Numbered from the stretch's first letter, positions 26,716 through 38,600 are shown. The stretch is 64,000 bases of DNA from Arenibacter hampyeongensis (GCF_002909255.1 NZ_PIOB01000002.1:186001-250000), one strand, 5' to 3'. A program made the numbers and translations. Notes: a model not told the origin generated them from the letters alone.

Positions 26716-29028
26716 ATGGCAACAAATACATATCGGACTATTTTAACTTTGCTAATTCTAGTATGTATATATTCCTGCAGTATTGGGAAATTCATCCCTG
26801 AGGGCGAGACTTTATATACCGGTTCAAAGATCAATGTTGCGTTTGACAACGAAGTAAAGCACCAAAAAAAAGTAACGCAAGAATTGTACACCTTAGTGGT
26901 ACCGGAGCCCAATTCCCAATTTTTGGGAATGCGACCGGGCCTGTATTTTCATTACAAAGCACAAAAGGAGAGACCTGGTTTTTTAAACCGATGGCTCAAT
27001 AAAAAGATTGGGGAAGAACCAGTTTATCTCTCCGATGTAAATCCGCAGCGAGTAAAACAACTAATGCTGAACAGACTTGACAATCGCGGGTTTTTCTATA
27101 GCCAAGTAACCTCTGAAGTGGACAGTACACAAAAACACGCTGCCATTAAGTACAACTTAAACTTGCCAAAACCATATACCCTGGAAAAATTTGAGTTGGA
27201 TAAAGACTCGCTGCCCATCTATGCCGAAATTGAAAAAGCTTTGGAGGAAACAGAAATTAAGCTTGGAGACCGTTTTGATCTGGAACTAATGAAATTTGAA
27301 AGGGAACGGATAGACCATGAACTTAAGCAAAGAGGGTATTACAATTTTAATCCAGATTTTTTGATTTTTGAGGCCGATACCAATCGTTATGACAACAAAA
27401 AGTACGACCTCTTTCTACGTTTGAAAAGAAATCTCCCAAAAAAAACGGTGATTCCCTATACCATTGATTCCATCTCAGTTTACCCCAACTTCTCCGTTGA
27501 AACTGAAAAAGAGGCCGACACCAGTAAAACAGTCATCAACGGCATTAGTTTTATTCAGGAAAAGGAATTCTTTAAACCTAAGAAAATGGAACCCTATATA
27601 TTGTTTGGGGTAGATCAGAAGTATAATTCGGAAACGGCCAGGTTAACCAGCAATAGACTTTCGGCCTTAGGAAACTATAAGTATGTAAATATTCGGTTTA
27701 ATGAAAAGGACAGTTTGGAAGTAGATAGTACAGCCTCGTTGTACGCCGATATTTTACTTTCCCCACTTACCAAAAGGTCTGTACGGGCGCAATTACAGGC
27801 GGTAACAAAATCGAACGGTTTTGCCGGGCCGGGAATATCGCTCACTTATAACAACAGAAACCTTTTTAAGGGAGGGGAAACCTTGAGCATAACGGGTAAT
27901 TTTGCGTATGAAACCCAGCTTTCCGGAGGTAAAGGAACTGGCCTTAGCAGTATAGCGGGAGGTCTGAAAACCGATTTGATCATCCCTAGGTTAGTACCTT
28001 TTTCCCCCGAACAATTTAAGTACGCCGTACCCAAGACCAAAATTAGCTTGGGAACCGATTTCTTAAAACGCACTAAACTTTATACCCTAAATTCGTTCAA
28101 CGCCTCCTTTGGTTATACCTGGAATGCCAATAGGTTTGTATACCACGAGCTTAACCCTATTAGCATCAATTACGTAAACCTATCCAATACCACTGAAGAA
28201 TTTACGGCCATTTTGGATAAAAATCCGTTCTTAAAACAAAGTTTCGACCAGCAATTCATCGCTGGACTCAACTATACCTTTACCTACAACGAACTGGTAG
28301 ATGTGAATAACAATCACCCCTTGTTTGTTTCCGCAGGCCTGGATATAGCCGGTAACACGCTGCAGCTTATTGGTGGGTCCGATAAAACGGTTTTTGGATT
28401 GGAATATGCACAATATGCCAAGGCCGATATCGATTTTCGCTATTATATAAAATGGGGCAGGGAACAAGCCCTTGTAACCAGACTTTATGCAGGATGGGGC
28501 ATTCCATATGGCAACTCCTCCACCCTACCCTTTGTAAAACAATTTTTTTCAGGAGGTCCCTATAGTGTAAGGGCATTTAAAATACGGTCTCTGGGGCCAG
28601 GAACATTTAGTTCCACTGAAAATGGCACATCTTCTTTTTTCGACCAATCGGGAAATCTACGATTGGAAGGCAATTTGGAATATAGATTTCCAATATGGTC
28701 TTACCTAAAGGGCGCCGTTTTCGCGGATGCCGGTAACGTATGGTTGACCAATGACATTGTAATTGCGGAAGATGAACCTGCAGCCAGTCGTGAATTTAAC
28801 GAAGAATTGCTTGCCAAAGGAAAATTTAGCTCCAATTGGGCCAAGGAATTGGGTATTGGAGTGGGCTTGGGCCTTAGGGTTGATATCCAAAGTTTTGTCT
28901 TGCGCTTCGATTTTGCTTCCCCTTTACAAGTCCCATACCTGCCTGAAGGAGAACGCATCAGAATTCCCTTTTTTGATGGCGGCAGTGGCAATCTTATCTT
29001 CAATTTTGCCATCGGTTATCCCTTTTAA
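26716..29028 (+). CDS. tamL: TamL: BamA/TamA-family outer-membrane lipoprotein
   Basis: Omp85-superfamily protein of 770 residues. The lipobox ends at the Cys in VCIYSCS, so it is lipidated, as is known for the Bacteroidota TamA variant TamL. POTRA-like repeats occupy about 90-370 and a 16-strand barrel the remainder, with the Omp85 strand motif YGNSSTLPFVKQFFSGGPYS then VRAF (the S/GG-Y-VRG(F)-like signature) and the final FNFAIGYPF. It follows TamB by a few bases, forming the expected assembly pair. ATG at 26716 is used; TTG three bases earlier is possible. Confidence 0.92.
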   Translation: MATNTYRTILTLLILVCIYSCSIGKFIPEGETLYTGSKINVAFDNEVKHQKKVTQELYTLVVPEPNSQFLGMRPGLYFHYKAQKERPGFLNRWLNKKIGEEPVYLSDVNPQRVKQLMLNRLDNRGFFYSQVTSEVDSTQKHAAIKYNLNLPKPYTLEKFELDKDSLPIYAEIEKALEETEIKLGDRFDLELMKFERERIDHELKQRGYYNFNPDFLIFEADTNRYDNKKYDLFLRLKRNLPKKTVIPYTIDSISVYPNFSVETEKEADTSKTVINGISFIQEKEFFKPKKMEPYILFGVDQKYNSETARLTSNRLSALGNYKYVNIRFNEKDSLEVDSTASLYADILLSPLTKRSVRAQLQAVTKSNGFAGPGISLTYNNRNLFKGGETLSITGNFAYETQLSGGKGTGLSSIAGGLKTDLIIPRLVPFSPEQFKYAVPKTKISLGTDFLKRTKLYTLNSFNASFGYTWNANRFVYHELNPISINYVNLSNTTEEFTAILDKNPFLKQSFDQQFIAGLNYTFTYNELVDVNNNHPLFVSAGLDIAGNTLQLIGGSDKTVFGLEYAQYAKADIDFRYYIKWGREQALVTRLYAGWGIPYGNSSTLPFVKQFFSGGPYSVRAFKIRSLGPGTFSSTENGTSSFFDQSGNLRLEGNLEYRFPIWSYLKGAVFADAGNVWLTNDIVIAEDEPAASREFNEELLAKGKFSSNWAKELGIGVGLGLRVDIQSFVLRFDFASPLQVPYLPEGERIRIPFFDGGSGNLIFNFAIGYPF

Positions 29029-29212
29029 TGGCTCTTAAAACTAAAAAACCGCTCTTGTTTTATTAAGAAAATCATAAAGTTTTACAACCAAATTAAATGG
29101 GTCAAAAATGTAATCTTTTGAATTATTAGCTAGTGGAATTTAGGTCTAATTTTATTAAAGACAAATTATTAACCCGTCTGCCTTTCGGTGCAGACTTTAA
29201 ATAAACAAGACT

Positions 29213-29398
29213 ATGAACAGTGATCAATTGGAGGGAAAATGGAAACAAGTCAAAGGTAAGTTCAAACAGAAATACGGTGATCTTACCGATAATGACCTAA
29301 CTTATTCAGAAGGTAAGTTCGATGAATTGTTAGGCCGGTTACAAGAGAAGACCGGAAAAAGAAAAGAACAATTAAAAGAAGAGATTGACAATATGTAG
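29213..29398 (+). CDS. CsbD-family stress protein
   Basis: Small hydrophilic protein of 61 residues, MNSDQLEGKWKQVKGKFKQK, the family's usual opening, then YGDLTDNDLTYSEGKFDELL and a charged helical end. CsbD-like proteins are abundant under general stress, but their biochemical role is unknown. A short hairpin (GTCTGC with GCAGAC, 29176-29195) lies in the leader 17 bp before the start, and a strong terminator follows, so it is a single-gene transcript. Confidence 0.93.
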   Translation: MNSDQLEGKWKQVKGKFKQKYGDLTDNDLTYSEGKFDELLGRLQEKTGKRKEQLKEEIDNM

Positions 29399-29431
29399 CC
29401 TCGAGCACAAAATTTAAATTTCATTACTATA

Positions 29432-29453
29432 ACCCCTGCTATTTAGTAGGGGT
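29432..29453 (+). terminator. Terminator of CsbD gene
   Basis: ACCCCTGCT pairs with AGTAGGGGT around the 4-nt loop ATTT (one G-T pair), followed by CATTTTGTTT; 33 bp after the CsbD stop. Confidence 0.8.
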
Positions 29454-29460
29454 CATTTTG

Positions 29461-29758
29461 TTTATAGATGAAGCGTAATAAATCAAATATAAAAATTGAG
29501 TCCAGCACAAAACTGGAGTTTTCCGGAAATTGGAAAAAACATGAATTTGCTGTATAGGTTTATGCCATATTTCCCTTGAGCATCTCCTCATTATTTGGGT
29601 GTTACCTCTTTGGTCGTTCGGGCCCTTGGCTATATCCCAAGCGGTGCTGTAGGGGTGCTGCCACAGTCCCTGTCCGCCATAGGCGGGCCTAACTTATTAT
29701 AAGCTATTCCATAGGCAGAAATGCGACAGTTCCTGTGCGATTACAGTATTAGAAAAAA
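29461..29758. other. Gene-free spacer with REP-like sequence
   Basis: About 300 bp between convergent CsbD and AI-2E-family genes. No gene seen. The GC-rich piece CCTGTCCGCCATAGGCGGGCC at about 29668-29690 can fold through CCGCC/GGCGG and resembles the elements near 21396 and 54322. Confidence 0.4.
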
Positions 29759-30781
29759 TCAAAGTCTGTCCTTATTGTCCTTAGCGTACTCCTTCTTGTA
29801 CATCCGAACAATAATTAGGAAAAGACTAATTAGCAGAGGACCAAAAATAAGTCCTATAAATCCGAAAATGGGTACCCCAATAATTACACCTATCAGCGTA
29901 ATTAGAGGGTGCACATTGTCCAATTTTTTAAGAATAAAAAGTCGAAATAAATTATCTGTTGCACCCACTACAATAAAGCCATACAAGAGGATACCCCAAG
30001 CTTGGAAGGAGCTACCATAGGAGAGAGATAAAATAAAAACAGGCAGAATTCCCAACAAAGAACCTATAAAAGGAATCATAGAGCCAATGGCAACAATTAC
30101 CGCCCAGAAGAATGGGGAATTAATTCCGAAGACCAAAAAACCTATTAGCGCAACAACCCCTTGGGCCAAAGCCACCAAGGGAATACCTAAGGCATTGGAA
30201 CGCACCATTGCCCTTACTTCCTCTCCAATTATTTTTAGGTTTTCCTTGCTTATGGGAATATACTTGAACAATGATTCACGTAATTCACGCCGATTCGTCA
30301 ACATATAATAAAGCATGAAATACATGATTCCTATAGCTATGAACATAGTGAAAGTACCACCTGCAAAACCCTGTAGGTTTTTGGATAGCCAGGTAGAGAT
30401 AGCACTGGCATCTATTTCGGACGTTAAATCATATCCAAGTTGACTTTCCCATTTACCCAACTGTGATTTCAAAGCCGAAATTACCTTCTCGGAATTTTGT
30501 GCAGCATTGCTTATTTTTGAGCCGAGCATTACAATGATTCCGGAAATGGGCAACAAAATGCACACAAAGGAAACCACCAACAATACGGCAGCGGCCAAGT
30601 CCGGATGCCACCCCCTTTTTACAAGGTTTGCCATAGGCCCCCTTAAAAGGACATAAATAGTTATAGCTCCCAAAATCCCCGTAAAATAAGGTAGGATTGC
30701 TTGGAATATTAATCCTCCCAGCAGTAGGATAAGTAAAATAATAAATAGTTGGCGAATTATACTGGATCCAATTGGTTTCAT
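29759..30781 (-). CDS. AI-2E family transporter (PF01594 type)
   Basis: Inner-membrane protein of 340 residues with about eight hydrophobic segments. Family landmarks are the N-terminal IIRQLFIILLILLLGGLIFQ, the central amphipathic region (SWESQLGYDL-like, then YIPISKENLKIIGEEVRAMV), the conserved GSMIPFIGSLLGILPVF, and DNLFRLFILKKLDNVHPLIT near the end. Members are called AI-2 exporters or Na+/H+ antiporters, but the substrate of this branch is unproven. Stands alone on the reverse strand. Confidence 0.92.
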   Translation of the reverse strand: MKPIGSSIIRQLFIILLILLLGGLIFQAILPYFTGILGAITIYVLLRGPMANLVKRGWHPDLAAAVLLVVSFVCILLPISGIIVMLGSKISNAAQNSEKVISALKSQLGKWESQLGYDLTSEIDASAISTWLSKNLQGFAGGTFTMFIAIGIMYFMLYYMLTNRRELRESLFKYIPISKENLKIIGEEVRAMVRSNALGIPLVALAQGVVALIGFLVFGINSPFFWAVIVAIGSMIPFIGSLLGILPVFILSLSYGSSFQAWGILLYGFIVVGATDNLFRLFILKKLDNVHPLITLIGVIIGVPIFGFIGLIFGPLLISLFLIIVRMYKKEYAKDNKDRL

Positions 30782-31071
30782 AAATCAATTACCATAGGTT
30801 AAAATATTAATGGGGTATTGGGTGTAATTTTCAAGGACATTAAATCCGTCAATAGCAAATTTAAAAATATTATAGGGAGGACATTTTTACTAATGAAATG
30901 ATAAGGTTTGGACCGAGGTGAAATGTAGATAAAATATTCGGATAACAGCAAGGAATTTGAGGATGTTTGCAAATTAGGGAATCTCGAATTATAGAAGCCA
31001 AACACCATACAACATAGGCCATACGAAGAGTGCGGGGTCACTCTTCGCCCAACCTTCTAAAAATATAAGTC

Positions 31072-31709
<638 letters not shown>

Positions 31710-32336
31710 ATGAACAGTAAAATTCCAAGTTTTTCGATTGTGGCGGGTATCATTTTGATAAGCCTTTTGGCATGCATGGGCAAATCAAATAAACCAGAAG
31801 TAGATCTCGTAACTACCGAATCTACCTCAGAAAAGGATACAACCGCACTGGTTGCCCGCGGAGAATATCTGGTAAAATCGATTGGCTGCGCCGATTGTCA
31901 TTCTCCAAAGCGTATGGGTGCCAATGGACCTGAAATAATTCCCGAACTTGATTTATCGGGATTTCCATCAGACGGAACCGTACCACCTATAGACCTGAAA
32001 TCGATTTCCGACGGTTGGATCATGTTTAATCCTGATGGGACCAGTCATCTTGGTCCATGGGGTCAGACCTATGTGGCCAATATTACCAGTGACCCAAGTG
32101 GGATTGGCAATTGGACGGTAGAAAATTTTATCCGTGCCATTCGGAAAGGCAAGTACAAGGGTCTTGAGAATTCACGGGATTTGTTGCCGCTTATGCCATG
32201 GTATTTCTATAAAAATTTGACAGATGAAGATTTAAGCTCGATTTATTATTATCTAAAAACAACGAATCCTGTATACAATGTAGTTCCGGCCCCAAAATCA
32301 TTGGAAGATTTGAAGCAAGATCAGTCCGTTAAATAA
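31710..32336 (+). CDS. Cytochrome c lipoprotein (mono-heme)
   Basis: Exported electron carrier of 208 residues. Lipobox LLAC (Cys22) anchors it to a membrane; the heme site is GCADCHSPK (Cys60, Cys63, His64), and a Met in LLPLMPWYFY is the probable sixth ligand. After the heme site it has an insertion (PEIIPELDLSGFPSDGTVPP) as in cytochromes found with alcohol or gluconate dehydrogenases. No oxidoreductase gene adjoins it, so its partner is not visible here. A strong hairpin lies 30 bp downstream. Confidence 0.92.
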   Translation: MNSKIPSFSIVAGIILISLLACMGKSNKPEVDLVTTESTSEKDTTALVARGEYLVKSIGCADCHSPKRMGANGPEIIPELDLSGFPSDGTVPPIDLKSISDGWIMFNPDGTSHLGPWGQTYVANITSDPSGIGNWTVENFIRAIRKGKYKGLENSRDLLPLMPWYFYKNLTDEDLSSIYYYLKTTNPVYNVVPAPKSLEDLKQDQSVK

Positions 32337-32365
32337 TAACCGAAAAAATTAGGGCCTTTTTTTGC

Positions 32366-32403
32366 GCAAAACCTGTTTCCAATCCGGGCGAAACAGGTTT
32401 TGC
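32366..32403 (+). terminator. Hairpin after cytochrome c gene
   Basis: GCAAAACCTGTTTC pairs perfectly with GAAACAGGTTTTGC (14 bp) around a 10-nt loop. No T-run follows the right arm, so termination is likely but could also be RNA-stabilising. Confidence 0.65.
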
Positions 32404-32581
32404 ATAAATAATGTGCCCAAAGGGAAATATTTTACGGCATAATAGTTAAAATAATTAGCCTACTGTATCAAATAAATGATGTACGATTTATACATGGCTT
32501 TTCCCAATTCATAACTATCTTTATATAGTAAGTGGGCACCAGAAATCGTCAAGTTATAATAAACCTGAATTTGGAAGTATT

Positions 32582-33643
32582 ATGAAAATTCGGCTACCAC
32601 AATACAACAGTTTGGATAACCAGGTAATGCTACTCGTATCGCCAATATTTGCCTTTTTACTCAATTGTATCAATTTCGGTTCACAGTATTTTTCAAGCCC
32701 TGGGTATTTCCTATTCGCTACAATAGTATCATTTGTGTGGTTCTGTTTGGATTTTGTAAGCTGCGGGGCCATTGCCGTTATTTTTAAGAAAAGATTTCCT
32801 TTAGAGACGGAAGTACCCAAACGTTTGTCCTTAATGATCATTATTTTTTTGATAACCACCGGATTATTTTTAGGTGCCCTTTTTAATATATTCGAATCCA
32901 TACCTTATTTTAATTACCGGTTTAATGAGAATGCCTTTGCCTGGAGCTACCTGGCACTGGGCATCATGAATATTTTTCTTACGTTCTTAATGGAGGGGAT
33001 TTCCCGATACGAAGAGTGGCAAAAAAATCAGAAAGAAACCGATAGGTTAAACCAAGCCTACAAGCAAAGTCAGTTACAGGGCCTGAAAAGTCAGGTAAAT
33101 CCACATTTCCTATTCAACAGTTTAAATTGTTTGTCCTGTTTAATTCAGGAAGATGAAGAACGGGCAGAAAAATTCCTGGATGAAATGAGCAAGGTGTATC
33201 GTTACATGCTGCGCAACGATGATGAACCACTGGTAAGTGTACAAACCGAATTGAAATTTGTTGATTCATATAGGCATTTGTTGAAAGCCAGATTCGGTGA
33301 TGGACTACAGTTGAATATAGATGTTGCCGATGCGGATAAAATCAAATTACTGGCACCACTTACCCTACAAGTGATTATAGAAAATTCCTTCGCTAAAAAT
33401 AAGCTCTGCAAAAGCGAGCCGTTATCAATATCAATCCGATCCAAAGGTATTGGCATCCTTGAAATAGAGAATAATATACAGCCCAAACTTATTACGGACT
33501 CTATGGACTTTGAAGCAGATCTTGACAATTTGATCAATAAATATGAATTATTTGCCAGGCCGATTTCAATAGATAAAACCTCGGATACCAATAGGGTAAT
33601 AAAAATTCCCTTGATCAATGAAAAAATGGAGTTAACACCATGA
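32582..33643 (+). CDS. LytS-type membrane histidine kinase with weak ATP-binding motifs
   Basis: Protein of 353 residues: four N-terminal membrane segments (about 12-140), a linker helix and the His_kinase (PF06580) domain with acceptor His175 in QVNPHFLFNSLN. The ATPase part is unusual: the N-box reads IIENSFAKNKL (the Asn is kept, but the KH of ENAxKHN is lost), and the G-box (GLxN) expected near residue 310 is replaced by DFEADLDNLINKYEL. It overlaps the next kinase gene by four bases. The likely reading is a kinase with poor or no ATP use, functioning in a heterodimer with that neighbour. Confidence 0.88.
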   Translation: MKIRLPQYNSLDNQVMLLVSPIFAFLLNCINFGSQYFSSPGYFLFATIVSFVWFCLDFVSCGAIAVIFKKRFPLETEVPKRLSLMIIIFLITTGLFLGALFNIFESIPYFNYRFNENAFAWSYLALGIMNIFLTFLMEGISRYEEWQKNQKETDRLNQAYKQSQLQGLKSQVNPHFLFNSLNCLSCLIQEDEERAEKFLDEMSKVYRYMLRNDDEPLVSVQTELKFVDSYRHLLKARFGDGLQLNIDVADADKIKLLAPLTLQVIIENSFAKNKLCKSEPLSISIRSKGIGILEIENNIQPKLITDSMDFEADLDNLINKYELFARPISIDKTSDTNRVIKIPLINEKMELTP

Positions 33644-34692
33644 AATTTGTTAAACCACCTAAATTGGAATTGTATTCATTCCTGTTTTCAATGCCATTGA
33701 TTTCGGCAATAATTAATTTGATTCTATTTGACGATCGTCTATGGAAAGATTACAAAGTATGGATCTATTCCATACCACTAATTTATATGATTGGAATCCC
33801 ATCATGGTATTTACATGTGCTTTATGCAAATTGGATAGAACAAAAATACCCTGAACTTAATCAAAGTAGACAACGGGTAATTGGAAAGGCATTGGTGCTC
33901 CTTTTTGTAATGATCCCCAGTATATTAATAATTCTGTTTGTTTATGACCATTTTCATATATTGGATTATCAGTTGCAAATCGAGGATTTGTATAAAGGTC
34001 TGTTCGTAGGGGTTGGGGTAAACATTATTTTTGAAACCTTATTCGAAGCCGATTACGTATTTTCAAAGATGAAACAAAGTGCACGTGAAAGGGAAACAAT
34101 GAACGAGCTAGCCGTGCATCAGGATTTCGACACCCTAAAGAATCAGGTAAATCCTCATTTTTTATTCAATTGCCTTAATACCTTGTCTTCCTTAATAGGT
34201 GTTGATAAAAAACGGGCAGAAGTTTTTCTGAACGAGCTGAGCAAAGTGTATCGATATCTCCTAAAAAACAATGAAGAAGGGGTAAGTACGGTTACACAAG
34301 AAATCAGATTTATTGAATCATACTATAAGCTTCTTCAAACCAGGTACGGCGATGCTGTGAAGCTCAATTTACAGATTGATAAACGTTACGATTCTTATTT
34401 ATTGCCATCTTTGACCCTGCAACTGCTGGTCGAAAATGCTGTTAAGCATAATTCACTTTCGAAAAACAGTCCATTGGTCATCGATATTTTTACAGCCGCA
34501 GCAAACAAGCTTGTAGTAAGTAACAATCATCAACCACTAACCGTAAAAGCGCCCAGTACCAAAGTTGGCCTTAAAAACATAAAAACAAAGTATGCCTTAT
34601 TAAAACAGCCGGGTTTTCTAGTTATGGAGGATGATAAAAATTTTACAGTAGTCTTGCCCTTGATTTGGAACCAACAGCTTAGTAAGATTTGA
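33640..34692 (+). CDS. LytS-type membrane histidine kinase
   Basis: Protein of 350 residues with four predicted membrane segments and a His_kinase domain: acceptor His in QVNPHFLFNCLN, N-box LLVENAVKHNS and G-box KVGLKNIKTKY, all intact. It is a paralogue of the preceding gene with the same topology; ATGA overlap couples them. The LytTR regulator 147 bp downstream is the expected phosphorylation target. The signal sensed by the membrane part is unknown. Confidence 0.92.
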   Translation: MKFVKPPKLELYSFLFSMPLISAIINLILFDDRLWKDYKVWIYSIPLIYMIGIPSWYLHVLYANWIEQKYPELNQSRQRVIGKALVLLFVMIPSILIILFVYDHFHILDYQLQIEDLYKGLFVGVGVNIIFETLFEADYVFSKMKQSARERETMNELAVHQDFDTLKNQVNPHFLFNCLNTLSSLIGVDKKRAEVFLNELSKVYRYLLKNNEEGVSTVTQEIRFIESYYKLLQTRYGDAVKLNLQIDKRYDSYLLPSLTLQLLVENAVKHNSLSKNSPLVIDIFTAAANKLVVSNNHQPLTVKAPSTKVGLKNIKTKYALLKQPGFLVMEDDKNFTVVLPLIWNQQLSKI

Positions 34693-34839
34693 GTAGTGAC
34701 AATATTAAATATTATAATTGACAGTTCATTTGCGCAAATCCGCAATTCATGGGTTCGTTTGCCCTATCAATTCAATTTACCCGTAAAGCAATATTGTTTT
34801 ATACTAATTTTATAATAACCTTCTTTAATTCTACAGAAC

Positions 34840-35604
34840 ATGAAAATATTACTAGTTGAGGACGAGGACCTAGCTGTAAAAAAACTTCGAAAGACATTGG
34901 AAGCTGTAGACGGGTCGATTGAGGTCATAGGAACTACCGATAGTATCAAAAGTACAGTGGAATGGCTAAAAGACAATCCATCTCCAGAATTAATATTGAT
35001 GGATATTGAGTTGGCCGATGGCCAAAGTTTTGAAATATTCAATCTAGTAGATGTAAAAAGTCCGGTAATCTTCACCACATCTTACGATGAGTTTGCCTTA
35101 AAGGCCTTTAAAGTAAACAGTGTGGATTATTTGCTAAAACCAATTCAAAAAGATGAGTTGGAGGCTGCAATAAATAAATTGAGAAGATTAAAGGGCTCGG
35201 ATCATTTTAGTACCGATTTTGATAATTTGGTAAAGGAACTTCAGCAGAAATTGCAACCCAAGGAATTTCGCAAACGTTTTCTAGTAAAACAGGGCCAAAA
35301 ATTGATAAGCATTGAAATTGGGGAAATTTGCTATTTTTTCAGCGATGGGCGGCTTAACTTTTTTAAAACGACCGATAACCAAATGTTCGTTGTGGATTAT
35401 ACCATGGAAGAACTTGAGGAAATGCTGGATCCCGAAAAATATTTTCGCATCAGCCGTTCCTTCTATGTTTCAGTCAACAGTGTAGAAAAAATTGACGATT
35501 ACTTTGGGAACCGACTGTTGCTTGGATTAAAACCACCCGTAGATAAGCAAGCCTTGGTTAGCAGGGAAAAGGTAACCGCCTTTAAAAAATGGATGGGTAA
35601 ATGA
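34840..35604 (+). CDS. LytTR-family response regulator
   Basis: Transcription factor of 254 residues: receiver (acidic VEDEDLA, phospho-Asp in LILMDIELADGQ, Lys in LLKPIQ) and LytTR domain (about 145-254) with FLVKQGQKLISIEIGEICYF and YFRISRSFYVSVNSVEKI. It follows the two LytS-type kinases with 147 bp between and is most likely their output. It converges on the propeller sensor gene that ends at 35659. Confidence 0.93.
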   Translation: MKILLVEDEDLAVKKLRKTLEAVDGSIEVIGTTDSIKSTVEWLKDNPSPELILMDIELADGQSFEIFNLVDVKSPVIFTTSYDEFALKAFKVNSVDYLLKPIQKDELEAAINKLRRLKGSDHFSTDFDNLVKELQQKLQPKEFRKRFLVKQGQKLISIEIGEICYFFSDGRLNFFKTTDNQMFVVDYTMEELEEMLDPEKYFRISRSFYVSVNSVEKIDDYFGNRLLLGLKPPVDKQALVSREKVTAFKKWMGK

Positions 35605-35658
35605 TCTTATCATCCCCGTCAAGGCTCCACAGCCCTGCAATTCATAAGCGCACCTTGT

Positions 35659-38600
35659 CTAACGCACTATAGGTATTTTTAATTCCAATATTGAATTGTT
35701 ATCAAGCATATGCATCCTCACCATGGTACTGGTGGCATCTGCCCTTTGGACAAGTTCTTGACGATATTTAAGACTGTTCAGCTGCTGAATATCACAACAT
35801 TTCGTATTGAATTGCATGGTATAGACAAGGTTCGATTTTTCTATTGTCAAATGTATCATACATTTTGAAGCACAAGCTTTTACCAATCCTAGAATGCTAT
35901 CTTTAAACAGTAAAAAGGCCTCGTGCCTATATTTCATATCCAATTGCAATGATTTTACCCTCTCGTCCACAAAAATTTCTATCCCACTATTATGGCGGCT
36001 ATTTAGGGCATCGATATACTCCCTCATCCGCTCTACTGTTTTTACCATACTGTCGTTTTCTGGAGAAATGCTCCAAAGCATATCGTCCATCGCAATGATC
36101 ATATTATGGCTCTTGGAATGTATCTGATCTATAAATTCCGTAGATTTTTGTGGATCGCTGTTTGCCTTTATTTTGGCCATCTCACTTAGAATATTGATCT
36201 GGTTCAATGCCATGTTTACCTCCCCATGTAAGCTAGTGGCAATATTGCTTCGCATTTTGTGAACCATTTCCTTTCTCTGCATCCTAATTTTATCCAACCA
36301 GAAAAAGATAAAACCAATGGCTAGTGCAAGTAAGCCATAAAACCATTTTGTCTTCCAAAATGGTGTTTCCACAGAAATGTTCAGTACCAAGGGATTTATA
36401 CCTTCCTCTCCTTCTGCATTTACCGAATTGGCCTGAAACTGATATGAACCGGGTGGCAGATAGGGGTAAATAAGCTGTTTGGACATATCCGCTATTTTCC
36501 ATTCATTATCCAGTCCATCCAATTTATATTTAACAGCATAGGCCGTATTGTATGACATGGTAGAGACGTCAATGGAAATAGAGTTTTGGTTGTGGCGCAA
36601 ATCTATTGTTGGTAACCTAAATAAGGAATCCAGTGACAAGGACCGGTTGCTTACCTTGAAATCGGTTATATTTACCACTGGATAGCTGGTATTGATTTTA
36701 ATGGCGGCCGGATCAAAGACTACCATACTTTCCGAAGCGCCAAAAATCATTCTTCCATCGGGGAGGACGTGGGAGGCCGAAATCACAAAAAAGTCGTTTC
36801 TGATACCGTCATTCCTATTGAATTTTACAAAAACCCTATTATTTAAGTTTACTCGGGTCAATCCAGCAGTAGAGGATACCCAAAGATATCCGTCCCCGTC
36901 TTTTTCCATGGATTGAATAAACCCGGATATGGACTTATTGTGGCCCAGAACGGATAATTTTTGGTATAACCTATTATAAAGAAACACATTGGCACTGGTA
37001 CCGATTGCGACAAGGCTATCATTATATTCGAGTACGGTCGAAACCATTTTATCAGGCAACTTCAACCCGTTTGTTCCCTTATCATAAAAATGTAGGGCCA
37101 CAGAATTGGTTTTGGGATCTATTACATATAAGCCCTTGGTATGTGTCCCTACCCATACCATCCCGGCACCGTCAACCATTATTTTATTGACGCGCACTTC
37201 GGGAATCGGCAAAAAATGGGAAATATCCTGTTTAAAATCGATTTTGCCTTTTTTAACATCCCATTTGTAAACACCGTGTTCCTGTAATCCAAGCCAAAGG
37301 TTTCCCTCCTTGTCTTCTACAATCTCTCGAATCCTACTTCTCAACATTGGCAATTCATAAAACTGTATCTGCCTCTTTTGCTGGTCATACTTATAGATAC
37401 CGTTCTTAACGGCCATCCAAATAATTTTATCTTGGCGGGATTGGCATAAACGGACAACTGTGGTTAGTTCATGTGGCGAAAATCCCTTTATGTTGAGCGG
37501 CACGGGCCTAAAGTCACGATCATAACGATATAAATGGTCGTTCCAAACCCCTACTAATATACTGCCGTCAAGATCGTGCATAAAGGTGATAGGGGCCCCG
37601 GTGCCAATTTTGCCTATAAGTTTGGAGGTATGTTCTATACTGCTGAAAAATTCTTCGGCCGGGTTAAAGCGAAATATTCCGTTGTTGCCCGTTGTAACCC
37701 AAATATTGCGCTCCCTCCCTTCATTTAGGCTGGTAATTACAATGAACTCAATACTACGGTCGTCCACATAACCATTATATACCTGCTGAAATTCCATTTC
37801 CTTTTCAAGGTATTTCGCAAATATATTTATACCGGAAATCCATATACTGCCGTCCCGCTGTTCTAAGAATTGGTGTACTTCATGGTATTTGGGCACTTGT
37901 TCAAGAAAGCCGTATTTGTCAAAAACGGGTTTCCCCTTTTTCAGATCATAACAATATATATAGGGCAACCCCTCATCTGTACCTACATGCCACGCACGAC
38001 CCTGACCATCAAAAAATAATTTGTTCGGGTTTGTGGTGGTTTTGTAATACTCGATAAGTTTGTCCTGGGCAATATTATTGCCGTTATGACTTAGCTGACC
38101 TGTGTTCCGGTCAAAAACCGCCAGTCCGTAATCGGAGAGGCACATCCAATATTTATTGGTTCCAGGTTGCGGTACAAAATCGATTATTTTCCAATCCGGT
38201 TTTGGTATAAAAAAATTATGGCTAGCCGAGAATTCGTGCTTATCCTTTTCATAGGTTAACAGTTCCTCCCCCGAAATCAATAAAAAAATACTGCCATTAT
38301 CGTCGGCTATCAGCTTTTTGGGCATTGTTAGCGAACCTAGAAAAATTTCATTTTTAACTTTTATGTGAGCCTCCTTCATTGTGAACGATTTGGTATCAAA
38401 AACCCCAACACGGCCATCCTGGGTCAGAACCCAAAAATTGCTGTTCGAATCTATAAGTACCTGTAGAATTGCCTTTGACAGTAGAGAGGAGGTATCCTTC
38501 TCCGTTTTTACAAAATTCTTATAGCGAATACCATCATATCGCTGCAGACCCTCGTTGGTGCCGATCCATATAAAGCCTTCATCGTCTTGGACCGTAGAAT

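Noticed and set aside
29759-30781. LuxS/AI-2 quorum-sensing system
   Set aside because: AI-2E is only a family name; no luxS or AI-2 uptake genes are in the window.
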